64,000 nucleotides of DNA from Corynebacterium sp. (GTDB taxonomy: Bacteria; Actinomycetota; Actinomycetes; Mycobacteriales; Mycobacteriaceae): assembly GCF_022712275.1 (NCBI RefSeq), contig NZ_JALAGU010000008.1, positions 29,920 through 93,919 on the forward strand, read 5' to 3'. The notes beneath the pieces were generated by a model, which did not search any database, had not been told where the DNA came from, and saw only the letters and a list, made by a program, of their open reading frames with translations. Made by a program: the position numbers and the translations under genes. How positions within the stretch are numbered: position 1 is the stretch's first letter; every line of letters starts with the position of its first letter. Below are positions 57,511 to 64,000 of this stretch, piece after piece.

Positions 57511-58317
57511 CTAGTAGCGCTCGATGGGGTTGACCAGGTGGCCGAGACCGGGGATCTCGACATCGATCGAGTCACCGGGGACCATCTCGGCGGTACCGGC
57601 CGGGGAACCGGTGCAGATGACATCGCCGGGCAGCAGGGTGAACGCGGAGGACACCCACTCGACAATCTCCGGGATGGACTTGATCATCTGGTCGGAGTTC
57701 GAGTTCTGCTTGGTCTCGGTGGCACCGTCGTGGGTGAGATGCGCCTTGATCGGCAGGTTGTCGAGCTCGGCGAAGTCCAGGTCGGTCTCGATCCACGGGC
57801 CCAGCGGACAGAAGGAGTCCAGGCCCTTGGCACGAGCCCACTGGCCGTCAGCGAACTGCAGGTCGCGGGAGGACACGTCATTGACGATGGTGAAGCCGAG
57901 GACGACGGACTTCCAGTCGTCGCGCTTGACGTCCTTGCAGGGCTTGCCGATGACGATGGCGAGCTCGCCCTCGAACTCGACGCGGGTGGCCCACTCCGGG
58001 ATACGGATCGGGGCCTGCGGACCGACGACGGCTGTCGGGGGCTTGATGAAGATCGTCGGGGGAAGGTGCTCCGCGGACTTCTTGAAGACCTCCTTGACGT
58101 GGTCGGCGTAGTTACGGCCGACGGCGACAACCTTGGAGGGGAGGATGGGGGCGAGCAGCCGGACATCCTCGAACGGCCAGCTGCGGCCGGTGAACTCGGG
58201 CTCGCCGAAGGGATGACCCGCGATCTCGCGGCAGGTCGCACCTGTGCCGTCCGGCTGGCCCCCTTCCACGACTGCGAAGGCCATGCCTTCGGGGTGTGCA
58301 ATTCGGGAGATACGCAT
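57511..58317 (-). CDS. FAH-family protein, Odx-like oxaloacetate decarboxylase
   Basis: 268 residues from ATG 58317 with the fumarylacetoacetate-hydrolase fold: KVVAVGRNYADHVKEVF, FIKPPTAVVGPQAPI, VEFEGELAIVIGKPC (metal E-x-E), FTIVNDVSSRDLQFADGQW (metal D), and a GDVICTGSPAGTAEM end. The order beside dnaQ and gltX is that of C. glutamicum cg1458 (odx), a soluble oxaloacetate decarboxylase (known, from memory); activity here is inferred from synteny. A TAGGGT hexamer lies 8 nt before the ATG. Confidence 0.85.
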   Translation of the reverse strand: MRISRIAHPEGMAFAVVEGGQPDGTGATCREIAGHPFGEPEFTGRSWPFEDVRLLAPILPSKVVAVGRNYADHVKEVFKKSAEHLPPTIFIKPPTAVVGPQAPIRIPEWATRVEFEGELAIVIGKPCKDVKRDDWKSVVLGFTIVNDVSSRDLQFADGQWARAKGLDSFCPLGPWIETDLDFAELDNLPIKAHLTHDGATETKQNSNSDQMIKSIPEIVEWVSSAFTLLPGDVICTGSPAGTAEMVPGDSIDVEIPGLGHLVNPIERY

Positions 58318-58325
58318 GTCTTGAC

Positions 58326-58331
58326 ACCCTA
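58326..58331 (-). promoter_or_regulatory. -10 element TAGGGT, possible leaderless start of the Odx-like gene
   Basis: TAGGGT, 8 nt, ATG (58317) on the minus strand. Confidence 0.4.
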
Positions 58332-58424
58332 CAGAGAGTGTCCTGGGTGTCACCCACCCACCGCCCCTGATCCGGCATTAATGGACGAAAATGCCCATAT
58401 CGTGGGAAGTTCGGGTGAGGAATG

Positions 58425-59069
58425 TCACACCTGAGTGGAACGTAGCGTGGTGAACTTCCGAGCCCCCTCCCCGCCCGCCGTCAGCGCGAGGTAGAGCTCA
58501 GCGCACGCCAGCGCGTCGGTGACCGCCCGGTGGTTGCCGTAGTACGGTAGTCCGTAGCGCGACCGTACCCGGGGCAGCCGCAGGTCCTCACCGCGCGGGT
58601 AGGTGCCCATCCGCTCCATGTGGCGTCGCTCCAGGTCCAGGGTGTCCACCACCGGCACCTCGAACCGCAGCCCGAGTTCCTGCCGGCACACCGCGTCGAG
58701 GAACCCGGTCTCCATCACCGCGAAATGGGCCAGCAGCGCCCGCCCCTCGACCGCCTCGAGAAGTTGCCCGAGCGCCTCACCGGCCGGGATGCCGGCCGCC
58801 ACCGCATCATCGGTGAGGCCGTGCAGGGTCACGGACGTGCCCACACCTGTGTCATCGTCGACCGTGTCGCGCAGGATCACCTCCCGTGCACCGGACAGGT
58901 CGATCACCCTGCCATCGAGCGGCACCCACCCGATGGACAGCAGCCGGTCCTTCTTCGGGTCCAGCCCGGTGGTCTCCACATCGACCGCGAGCAACGGCAG
59001 CGTCCCCAACGGGGTGTCCGGGGCCGGTGGGGACAGGTCGACGCGGCGCCGGCGCCGCAGAAACCCCAT
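58425..59069 (-). CDS. DnaQ-like 3'-5' exonuclease
   Basis: DEDDh-family exonuclease, 214 residues: Exo I LLAVDVETTGLDPKKDRLLS (D-x-E), Exo II around LLAHFAVMETGFLDAV, Exo III YGNHRAVTDALACAEL (His and final Asp). An Arg-rich N-terminus (MGFLRRRRRVDL). It may proofread or trim DNA; a stand-alone dnaQ-like gene is common in corynebacteria. ATG 59069 (or GTG 59072, overlapping GTGA) overlaps the stop of the DUF294 gene. Confidence 0.9.
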   Translation of the reverse strand: MGFLRRRRRVDLSPPAPDTPLGTLPLLAVDVETTGLDPKKDRLLSIGWVPLDGRVIDLSGAREVILRDTVDDDTGVGTSVTLHGLTDDAVAAGIPAGEALGQLLEAVEGRALLAHFAVMETGFLDAVCRQELGLRFEVPVVDTLDLERRHMERMGTYPRGEDLRLPRVRSRYGLPYYGNHRAVTDALACAELYLALTAGGEGARKFTTLRSTQV

Positions 59070-60988
59070 CACGTGCTCCGGACCGGGTAGGCGGTGGTCA
59101 GGGCGGACTGGATGGACTTGATGATGCCGAAGGCGTCGCGCAGGTTCTCCCGTTCCAGCCGCCCCAGCGCATCCGGGACGACGGCGTAGTCGGTGGTCTC
59201 CCCGGCGCGCAGCTGCCGCGCCTGATGACGCAGCGCCAGGCCGGTCAGCACCCCGAAGGCGTCGGTGAGGTCGCGGGCCCCCTTCGCGGAGACGACGCCT
59301 GCCTGTGCGGCTGCGGCGAGGCGCTGGCCGGTCCCCACCACCGGTGCCCCGGCGACGAGGGCGTACAGCCGCGCAATCTGGACGATGGCGGCGATCCCGC
59401 CCTTCTTCACGTCGAGGGTGTTGGCGTAGTCGCCACCCCGGCGAACCACCAGGCCACGGAAGACCCCAAGTGGCGGTTCCCGGCGCACCGCCAGCGCCGC
59501 GAGCTGGGCATGCAGGCGTCCGGAGCTTTTGGCCGAGGCGACCGCGGCACGGTGGACCTGCTCGACGAGCTCACGGGAACCGTGGACGACACGCATGTCG
59601 AAGAAGGTCTGGGCATAGAGCAGCGCGTCCGGGTCCGGCGCCGTCACCCAGGTGTGGAAGATGTCCGCCCACTGCCCCACCGTCATCCGCCATGCCGGAT
59701 TGGAGGCCATCATGTCCCCGGGGCAGTACACCTGACCGGCCGCGGCCAGCCCGTCGCACACCATGGCCGACAGGGCGGCGAAGTACCCACTGTGGGCGTC
59801 CTCGTCGTAGTCATCGGAGAGCACCAGGCAGTTGTCCTGGTCGGAGGCGAAACCGGCGGCACGACGGCCCTGTGACCCCACCACGGCGAAACCGTAGGGC
59901 ACCGGCGGCGGGCCGAGCTCCTCCTCGGCGAGCGTGAGCAGCCGGCGGGCCAGGGAGTCCAGGCCGACGGTGAGCAGCTCACTGACCTCCTCCGGCGACG
60001 CGCCGCGCTCGATGAACCCGGCGGCCATCGTCGCGGCGTCGTCGACGATGCGTTTCATCTGCTCGTCGGTGCTGGCCTTGGCCAGGTCAGCCGTGAGGTA
60101 GATCGGGTCATTGCGCATGGTGCGCATGACGTCGGACGCAGCGAGAATGCCGACCAGCACACCGCCCTGCGAGGCATCGGTGACCGGCAGGTGATGAATG
60201 TGCAGGTCGCTCATCCGCAGCATCGCCTCGAAGACGGTGCCCTCCGGTTCGACGGACACCGGGTCAGGCGTCATGATCTGACGGACCGGGACGCCGGCGT
60301 CCACCCCGGCGGCGAGAACACGGTTACGCAGGTCCCGGTCGGTGATGATGCCCACGAGGCGGCGTCCTTCCGCTGCACTGTCCACCACCGGCAGGCAGGA
60401 GACCCGCTGCTCCCCCATCAGCGCGGCGGCTTCCGCGACAGCCACCGACGCGTCGACGGTGACCAGGTCCCGACAGTGGTGCTCCATGTCGGCGACGGTA
60501 CGACGCAGGACGTCGGTGCCGGCGCGCTGGCGGAGGCGGTCGGCATCCGCACGGATACGCACCGAGAGCCCCGCGTAGTAGCGGGCGACATCGGGATTGC
60601 GGCCGACGAGTTCGAGCAGGTCCGCGCCGGGCAGGGTCAGCAGGAGACTGTCCTCGACGGCGACCATCGTGTAGTACGACGGGCCGTGCGTATCAGGGGC
60701 GGCGAGGTAGTCCCCTCTCACCCCGGGCAGCATCGCCGAATAGCCGAAGGAATCACCGGTGCCTCGTCGATCGAGCAGGACCCCGGAGTCATCGGTGACG
60801 TCCACCGCGCCGGAGCGGACGATGAACAGATGGTCGTTGTCGTTGCCTGAGGTGATGACCGTGTCGCCGCGCCGGACATAGGTCATCGTCATCTTCGCCG
60901 GCAGCGCGTCGAGGTCAGCCTCCGGCAGGTGGGCGAAGGGCTCCTGTTCTGCGAGGAAGCGGCGGATTTCATCGAGTTCCACACTCAT
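59069..60988 (-). CDS. cNMP-binding/CBS/DUF294 nucleotidyltransferase-like signalling protein
   Basis: 639 residues from ATG 60988. Domains in order: cyclic-nucleotide-binding-like (about 10-130; VRRGDTVITSGNDNDHLFIVR), two CBS repeats (about 150-270; HCRDLVTVDASVAVAEAA, VRQIMTPDPVSVEPEGTVFE), DUF294 nucleotidyltransferase fold with GSQGRRAAGFASDQDNCLVL (G-S-x-x-R-x-x-x-x-x-x-D-Q-D), and a C-terminal helical DUF294_C part (RREPPLGVFRGLV). Such proteins are thought to sense metabolites and regulate by nucleotide transfer; no target known here. Operon with the DnaQ-like gene (overlap 1-4 nt). TACTGT is 6 nt before the ATG. Confidence 0.88.
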   Translation of the reverse strand: MSVELDEIRRFLAEQEPFAHLPEADLDALPAKMTMTYVRRGDTVITSGNDNDHLFIVRSGAVDVTDDSGVLLDRRGTGDSFGYSAMLPGVRGDYLAAPDTHGPSYYTMVAVEDSLLLTLPGADLLELVGRNPDVARYYAGLSVRIRADADRLRQRAGTDVLRRTVADMEHHCRDLVTVDASVAVAEAAALMGEQRVSCLPVVDSAAEGRRLVGIITDRDLRNRVLAAGVDAGVPVRQIMTPDPVSVEPEGTVFEAMLRMSDLHIHHLPVTDASQGGVLVGILAASDVMRTMRNDPIYLTADLAKASTDEQMKRIVDDAATMAAGFIERGASPEEVSELLTVGLDSLARRLLTLAEEELGPPPVPYGFAVVGSQGRRAAGFASDQDNCLVLSDDYDEDAHSGYFAALSAMVCDGLAAAGQVYCPGDMMASNPAWRMTVGQWADIFHTWVTAPDPDALLYAQTFFDMRVVHGSRELVEQVHRAAVASAKSSGRLHAQLAALAVRREPPLGVFRGLVVRRGGDYANTLDVKKGGIAAIVQIARLYALVAGAPVVGTGQRLAAAAQAGVVSAKGARDLTDAFGVLTGLALRHQARQLRAGETTDYAVVPDALGRLERENLRDAFGIIKSIQSALTTAYPVRST

Positions 60989-60994
60989 GGGCTC

Positions 60995-61000
60995 ACAGTA
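60995..61000 (-). promoter_or_regulatory. -10 element TACTGT, possible leaderless start of the DUF294 gene
   Basis: TACTGT, 6 nt, ATG (60988) on the minus strand. Confidence 0.4.
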
Positions 61001-61050
61001 CGTTGCAGACTGAACGTGCACCCCCGCACCGGGGTATAGGCAACGAGTTG

Positions 61051-61078
61051 CACATAATCATGTGATGGCGGTTACACT
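61051..61078 (+). promoter_or_regulatory. Candidate PadR operator and leaderless -10 of padR
   Basis: CACAT-AATC-ATGTG (61051-61064) is a perfect 5-4-5 palindrome of the ATGT/ACAT kind bound by PadR-type repressors. TACACT (61073-61078) follows and is 7 nt from the ATG. A bound regulator would sit just upstream of the -10 hexamer, so autorepression is plausible. Confidence 0.45.
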
Positions 61079-61085
61079 GCCTGCC

Positions 61086-61655
61086 ATGGCGTTGGACCAC
61101 GCGATCATGATCTCCCTGGCGGAACGACCCGGCACCGGCTACGAGCTGAGCCGGCAGTTCTCCACGTCCCTCGGCCACTTCTGGCCGGCGACCCGCCAGC
61201 AGATCTACCGCACCCTGTCCCGCCTGCATGACCGTGGCCTGGTGACCTGTGAAGACGTCCCCCAGCAGGGCCGTCCGGACAAGAGGGTCTACACCCTCTC
61301 CCCCGCCGGGGAGGACGCCCTGGCGTCCTGGATCGCCGAGCCCTCCCCCGTCCCCACCCTGCGGGACAGCCTGGGTGTGAAACTGCGCGGCGCCGAACAC
61401 GGCGACCTGGCTGACGTCCTGACCGACGTCCGGCACCACCGCGCCGTCCACGCCGAACGACTGGCCCTGTACCGCGGCTACGCGGTCACCCAGTTCCCCG
61501 AGGCCGCGTCCGGACCCACGGCCCTGACCGGCCGACGACTGCACCAGTACCTCGTCCTGCGCGGCGGCATCCGCATGGAGGAAGGATTCGTCGCCTGGTG
61601 CGACGAGGTACTCGAGACCCTGACTCCCTCTGACTACCGAGAAGAGCTGACATGA
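61086..61655 (+). CDS. PadR-family transcriptional regulator
   Basis: 189 residues from ATG 61086: winged-helix N-terminus (MALDHAIMISLAERPGTGYE, FWPATRQQIYRTLSRLHDRG, YTLSPAGEDALASWI) and a C-terminal helical dimerisation domain (Vir-type). Length and motifs fit the PadR AphA-like branch. Its stop overlaps the fadH start by ATGA, so it is probably a local controller of that dienoyl-CoA reductase gene, with the operator-like palindrome at 61051. Upstream GTG 61062 lies in the operator. Confidence 0.9.
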   Translation: MALDHAIMISLAERPGTGYELSRQFSTSLGHFWPATRQQIYRTLSRLHDRGLVTCEDVPQQGRPDKRVYTLSPAGEDALASWIAEPSPVPTLRDSLGVKLRGAEHGDLADVLTDVRHHRAVHAERLALYRGYAVTQFPEAASGPTALTGRRLHQYLVLRGGIRMEEGFVAWCDEVLETLTPSDYREELT

Positions 61656-63739
61656 CTGACACCACTGCCCCCTTCCCGAACCTGTTCCGTCCCCTGGACA
61701 TCGGCGGTATCACCCTGCCCAACCGCTCGGTCATGGGCTCGATGCACACCGGCATGGAGGAGCGCATCTGGCACGCCGACGAGCTCGGCGAGTTCTACGC
61801 GGAACGCGCCCGTGGTGGCGTGGGCCTCATCATCACCGGTGGCATCACCCCGACCCGCTCCGGCGACCTCATGCCGCTGGGCGGACGCATGGCGACCCCG
61901 CTGTCGGTCCTCCACCACCGCCGGATCACCTCCAAGGTCCACGAGGCCGGCGGACTGATCGCCATGCAGATCCTCCACGCCGGACGCTACGGCGTGACCC
62001 CGTTCAAGGCCGCGCCTGGTTCCGAGCCCTCGCCGATCCACCCCTTCAAGCACATCCGGATGACCGACCGCATGATCCGGTACACCATCCGCTCCTACGG
62101 TCGGGCGGCACGACTGGCGCGCAAGGCCGGGTACGACGCCGTGGAAATCATGGGCGGCGAGGGCTACCTGATCAACCAGTTCCTGTGCCCGCACACCAAC
62201 GACCGCACCGACCGGTGGGGTGGGTCGACCGTCAACCGGCAGCGGTTCCTCGTCGAGGTCATCGATGAGATCCGACGCCAGGTCCCGCGCGATTTCCCGG
62301 TCATTCTGCGCCAGTCCGTCGCCGACTTCGTCAAGGACGGCCAGACCTTCGACGAGATCGCCCTGCTCGCCAAGCGTGCCGAGCGCCACGGGGTGGACGC
62401 CATCAACACCGACATCGGCTGGCACGAGGCGAAGGTACCGACCATCGTCACCTCGGTGCCGCGTGGTGCCTTCGTGAAGTTCACCGAGCGACTGGCCGAC
62501 GTGGTGAAGATCCCGCTCATCGCCTCGAACCGGATCAACACCCCGGAGGTCGCCGAGGACATTCTCACCGACCGCCGGGTGGACGCCGTCTCGATGGCCC
62601 GACCTTTCCTCGCCGATCCGGCGTTCATGAACAAGGCTTCGCAGGGCAGGTCCGAGGAGATCAACACCTGCATCGGCTGCAACCAGGCCTGCCTCGACCA
62701 CGCCTTCGTCGGCAAGAAGGTCACCTGCCTGGTGAACCCCCGGGCCGGTCGGGAGACGAAGCTGGTGCTCTCCCCCACCCGGTCGGCGAAGAAGGTCGCG
62801 GTCATCGGTGCGGGCCCGGCGGGCCTGTCGGCGGCGGTCTCTGCAGCGGAGAAGGGCCACAAGGTGACCCTGTTCGAGTCCCGTGACCATGTCGGCGGTC
62901 AGTTCGCCATAGCTGCCCGGATCCCCGGCAAGGAGGAGTTCCATGACTCCATCCGCTACTTCCGGACGCAGCTGGCGGTCCGTGGTGTGGATGTCCGGCT
63001 GAACACCCGGGCATCGGCGGAGGATCTGGTGGCCGGCGGTTTCGACGATGTCATCCTGGCCACCGGTGTGACGCCGCGCATCCCACAGATCGACGGGATC
63101 GACCACCCCTCGGTGATGACCTACGCCCAGGCCGTACTCGGCGAGCGCGAGATCGGCCACCGGGTCGCCGTGCTAGGGGCCGGCGGTATCGGCTTCGATG
63201 TCTCCGAGTTCCTCACCACCCCGACCGGCGAGGATTCCCCGACGCTCAACCTCAAGGAGTGGGAGCAGGAGTGGGGTGTGACCGAAGATCTTGAGACCCC
63301 CGGTTTCCTCACGAAGCCGCGTCCGGAAGCTCCACTGCGCAAGGTGTACATGATCCAGCGCAAGGCGTCCCGCCAGGGTAAGTCGCTGGGCAAGACCTCC
63401 GGCTGGGTACACAAGGCCTCGGTGAGGGGGAAGAAGGTCGAGCAGATCAGCGGTGCGACGTACGAGAAGATCGACGACGCCGGCCTGCACCTAGCCTTCT
63501 ACGAGGAGACGAAGGACAGGAAGGGCAGGGTCATCTCGAAGGAGCTCAAGGAGCGCCGCGTCATCGAGGTCGACAATATCGTGCTGTGCACCGGCCAGGA
63601 GTCGGTGAAGGAGCTCGCGGAGCCGCTGAAGGCTGCCGGCATCGACGTCACCATCGTGGGTGGCGCTGACCTGGCTGCCGAACTGGACGCCAAGCGTGCG
63701 ATCCGCCAGGGCACGGAGGCTGCGGCGAAGATCGCGTAA
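61652..63739 (+). CDS. fadH: 2,4-dienoyl-CoA reductase (NADPH), FadH family
   Basis: Iron-sulfur flavoenzyme reducing 2,4-dienoyl-CoA in unsaturated fatty-acid oxidation. 695 residues: N-terminal FMN barrel (LFRPLDIGGITLPNRSVMGS, INTDIGWHEAKVPTIVTS with the active-site His), the 4Fe-4S segment with CIGCNQACLDHAF and CLVNPRAG (C-x2-C-x3-C-x11-C), then FAD/NAD domains (VAVIGAGPAGLSAAVSAAEK; VAVLGAGGIGFDVSEFL). A yeast-OYE-like homologue is possible but the domain order fits FadH. Coupled to the padR gene by an ATGA overlap. A terminator follows. Confidence 0.92.
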   Translation: MTDTTAPFPNLFRPLDIGGITLPNRSVMGSMHTGMEERIWHADELGEFYAERARGGVGLIITGGITPTRSGDLMPLGGRMATPLSVLHHRRITSKVHEAGGLIAMQILHAGRYGVTPFKAAPGSEPSPIHPFKHIRMTDRMIRYTIRSYGRAARLARKAGYDAVEIMGGEGYLINQFLCPHTNDRTDRWGGSTVNRQRFLVEVIDEIRRQVPRDFPVILRQSVADFVKDGQTFDEIALLAKRAERHGVDAINTDIGWHEAKVPTIVTSVPRGAFVKFTERLADVVKIPLIASNRINTPEVAEDILTDRRVDAVSMARPFLADPAFMNKASQGRSEEINTCIGCNQACLDHAFVGKKVTCLVNPRAGRETKLVLSPTRSAKKVAVIGAGPAGLSAAVSAAEKGHKVTLFESRDHVGGQFAIAARIPGKEEFHDSIRYFRTQLAVRGVDVRLNTRASAEDLVAGGFDDVILATGVTPRIPQIDGIDHPSVMTYAQAVLGEREIGHRVAVLGAGGIGFDVSEFLTTPTGEDSPTLNLKEWEQEWGVTEDLETPGFLTKPRPEAPLRKVYMIQRKASRQGKSLGKTSGWVHKASVRGKKVEQISGATYEKIDDAGLHLAFYEETKDRKGRVISKELKERRVIEVDNIVLCTGQESVKELAEPLKAAGIDVTIVGGADLAAELDAKRAIRQGTEAAAKIA

Positions 63740-63753
63740 TCGCGCAGCCGTAG

Positions 63754-63798
63754 CCCGGTCGTCCCCGTCTGTCATGGCGGCAGGGACGCCGGGTCTTT
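63754..63798 (+). terminator. Terminator after fadH
   Basis: CCCGG-T-CGTCCC pairs with GGGACG-CCGGG (one bulge) and is followed by TCTTT, 15 nt past the fadH stop. Confidence 0.75.
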
Positions 63799-63819
63799 CC
63801 GTATGTGGAAGGGCACAGG

Positions 63820-64000
63820 TCAGGGTTCGGGGCCTGCTCTGGCCGGGGACAGGGGACCGTCAGCCTCGGTCACCGCGATGACACCTGCCGGGCCGGTCCA
63901 GATCACCGTCACCCCACCATCGGTGGTCTCCGCCGCCCACAGTCCCGCAGTTTTCAGGGCATGATGCAGCCGGCACAGGCACATCCCGTTGATCACGGCC
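63820..64000 (-). CDS. HNH endonuclease of the DUF222/13E12 type (5' part outside window)
   Basis: The last about 60 residues are present, reading from the right edge: AVINGMCLCRLHHALKTAGL, WAAETTDGGVTVIWTGPAGV, then a poorly conserved tail to the stop at 63820-63822. C-R-x-H-H-x-x-K and the following W / dG-x-V-x-W pattern are the C-terminal HNH hallmark of DUF222 family nucleases, the same family as the truncated gene at 9470. The N-terminal DUF222 part must lie to the right. Likely homologous copies exist elsewhere in the genome. Confidence 0.8.
   Translation of the reverse strand, partial: AVINGMCLCRLHHALKTAGLWAAETTDGGVTVIWTGPAGVIAVTEADGPLSPARAGPEP

Noticed and set aside
61634..63160. 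Minus-strand open frame of 508 codons opposite fadH
   Set aside because: fadH carries the diagnostic flavin, Fe-S and nucleotide motifs on the plus strand; the antisense frame has none.
1..64000. Prophage, insertion sequence, CRISPR or restriction-modification island
   Set aside because: No integrase, transposase, terminal inverted repeats, methylase or spaced-repeat array was seen; tRNA genes at 49-52 kb show no adjacent integrase.

Overview
The window is GC-rich chromosomal DNA of a Corynebacterium, most likely one of the high-GC species (C. variabile / C. nuruki / C. glyciniphilum type). This is inferred from gene order and protein families: ftsY, a conserved giant unknown gene, smc; sepIVA, yceD, rnc, mutM; ltbR divergent from leuCD, then mutT1, gpsA, ddl, thiL, ung, DAK2 gene, recG; and gltX beside tRNA-Glu/Gln and an Odx-type gene. 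No mobile element, CRISPR array or rRNA was seen.

Layout. 0-3 kb: competence/recombination cluster dprA (cut by the left edge), comM, yraN, all minus strand. 3.2-6.4 kb: an MFS exporter, then DUF2469, rnhB and lepB. 6.5-14.4 kb: ribosome-maturation block (rplS, trmD, rimM, rpsP) interrupted by tex, a truncated DUF222/13E12-like gene and glutamate dehydrogenase gdhA. 14.5-26.9 kb: SRP and chromosome maintenance (ffh, amtB without glnK/glnD, ftsY, a 1237-residue unknown protein, smc). 27-31.9 kb: accessory stretch with a lipoprotein phosphatase, acylphosphatase, two shortened genes, an alanine/glycine:sodium symporter, a guanidine-III riboswitch driving a guanidinium exporter, and a VOC protein. 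31.9-36.5 kb: mutM, rnc, DUF177, sepIVA, coaD, rsmD and a tiny biotinyl-domain protein. 36.5-45.2 kb: recG, DAK2 protein, ung, thiL, a two-domain DUF3515 protein, ddl and gpsA. 45.3-49.3 kb: mutT1, leuD, leuC and the divergent regulator ltbR. 49.3-53.5 kb: three tRNA-Glu(CTC) and two tRNA-Gln(CTG) around an AlkZ-like gene, a histidine phosphatase and gltX. 53.5-64 kb: a TIM-barrel isomerase, a decayed alcohol dehydrogenase, an SDR, isochorismate synthase, a small ORF with two in-frame stops, an Odx-like decarboxylase, a DnaQ-like exonuclease, a CBS/cNMP/DUF294 protein, padR-fadH and the 3' end of an HNH endonuclease gene.

How the genes work together. Most are housekeeping. Many are joined by 1-4 nt stop/start overlaps (GTGA, ATGA, TGATG): yraN-comM, yceD-rnc, biotinyl protein-rsmD, thiL-ung-DAK2, DUF294-dnaQ, padR-fadH. 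Seventeen genes have a TANNNT -10 hexamer exactly 6-8 nt before the start codon and no Shine-Dalgarno, pointing to leaderless transcription.

Most unusual features: a 25-bp exact repeat carrying paired DnaA-box-like sites at two loci; an ammonium-assimilation gene wedged into the rpsP-rimM-trmD block; a 12-bp minisatellite inside the essential trmD gene; the guanidine-III riboswitch unit; a conserved-looking giant protein of unknown function beside smc; superimposed divergent promoters between ltbR and leuC; and several genes caught in decay (ADH, RibD-C, DUF222, small ORF). I did not find a clearly new multi-gene system. The best candidates for unknown biology are the giant protein and the DnaA-box repeat.
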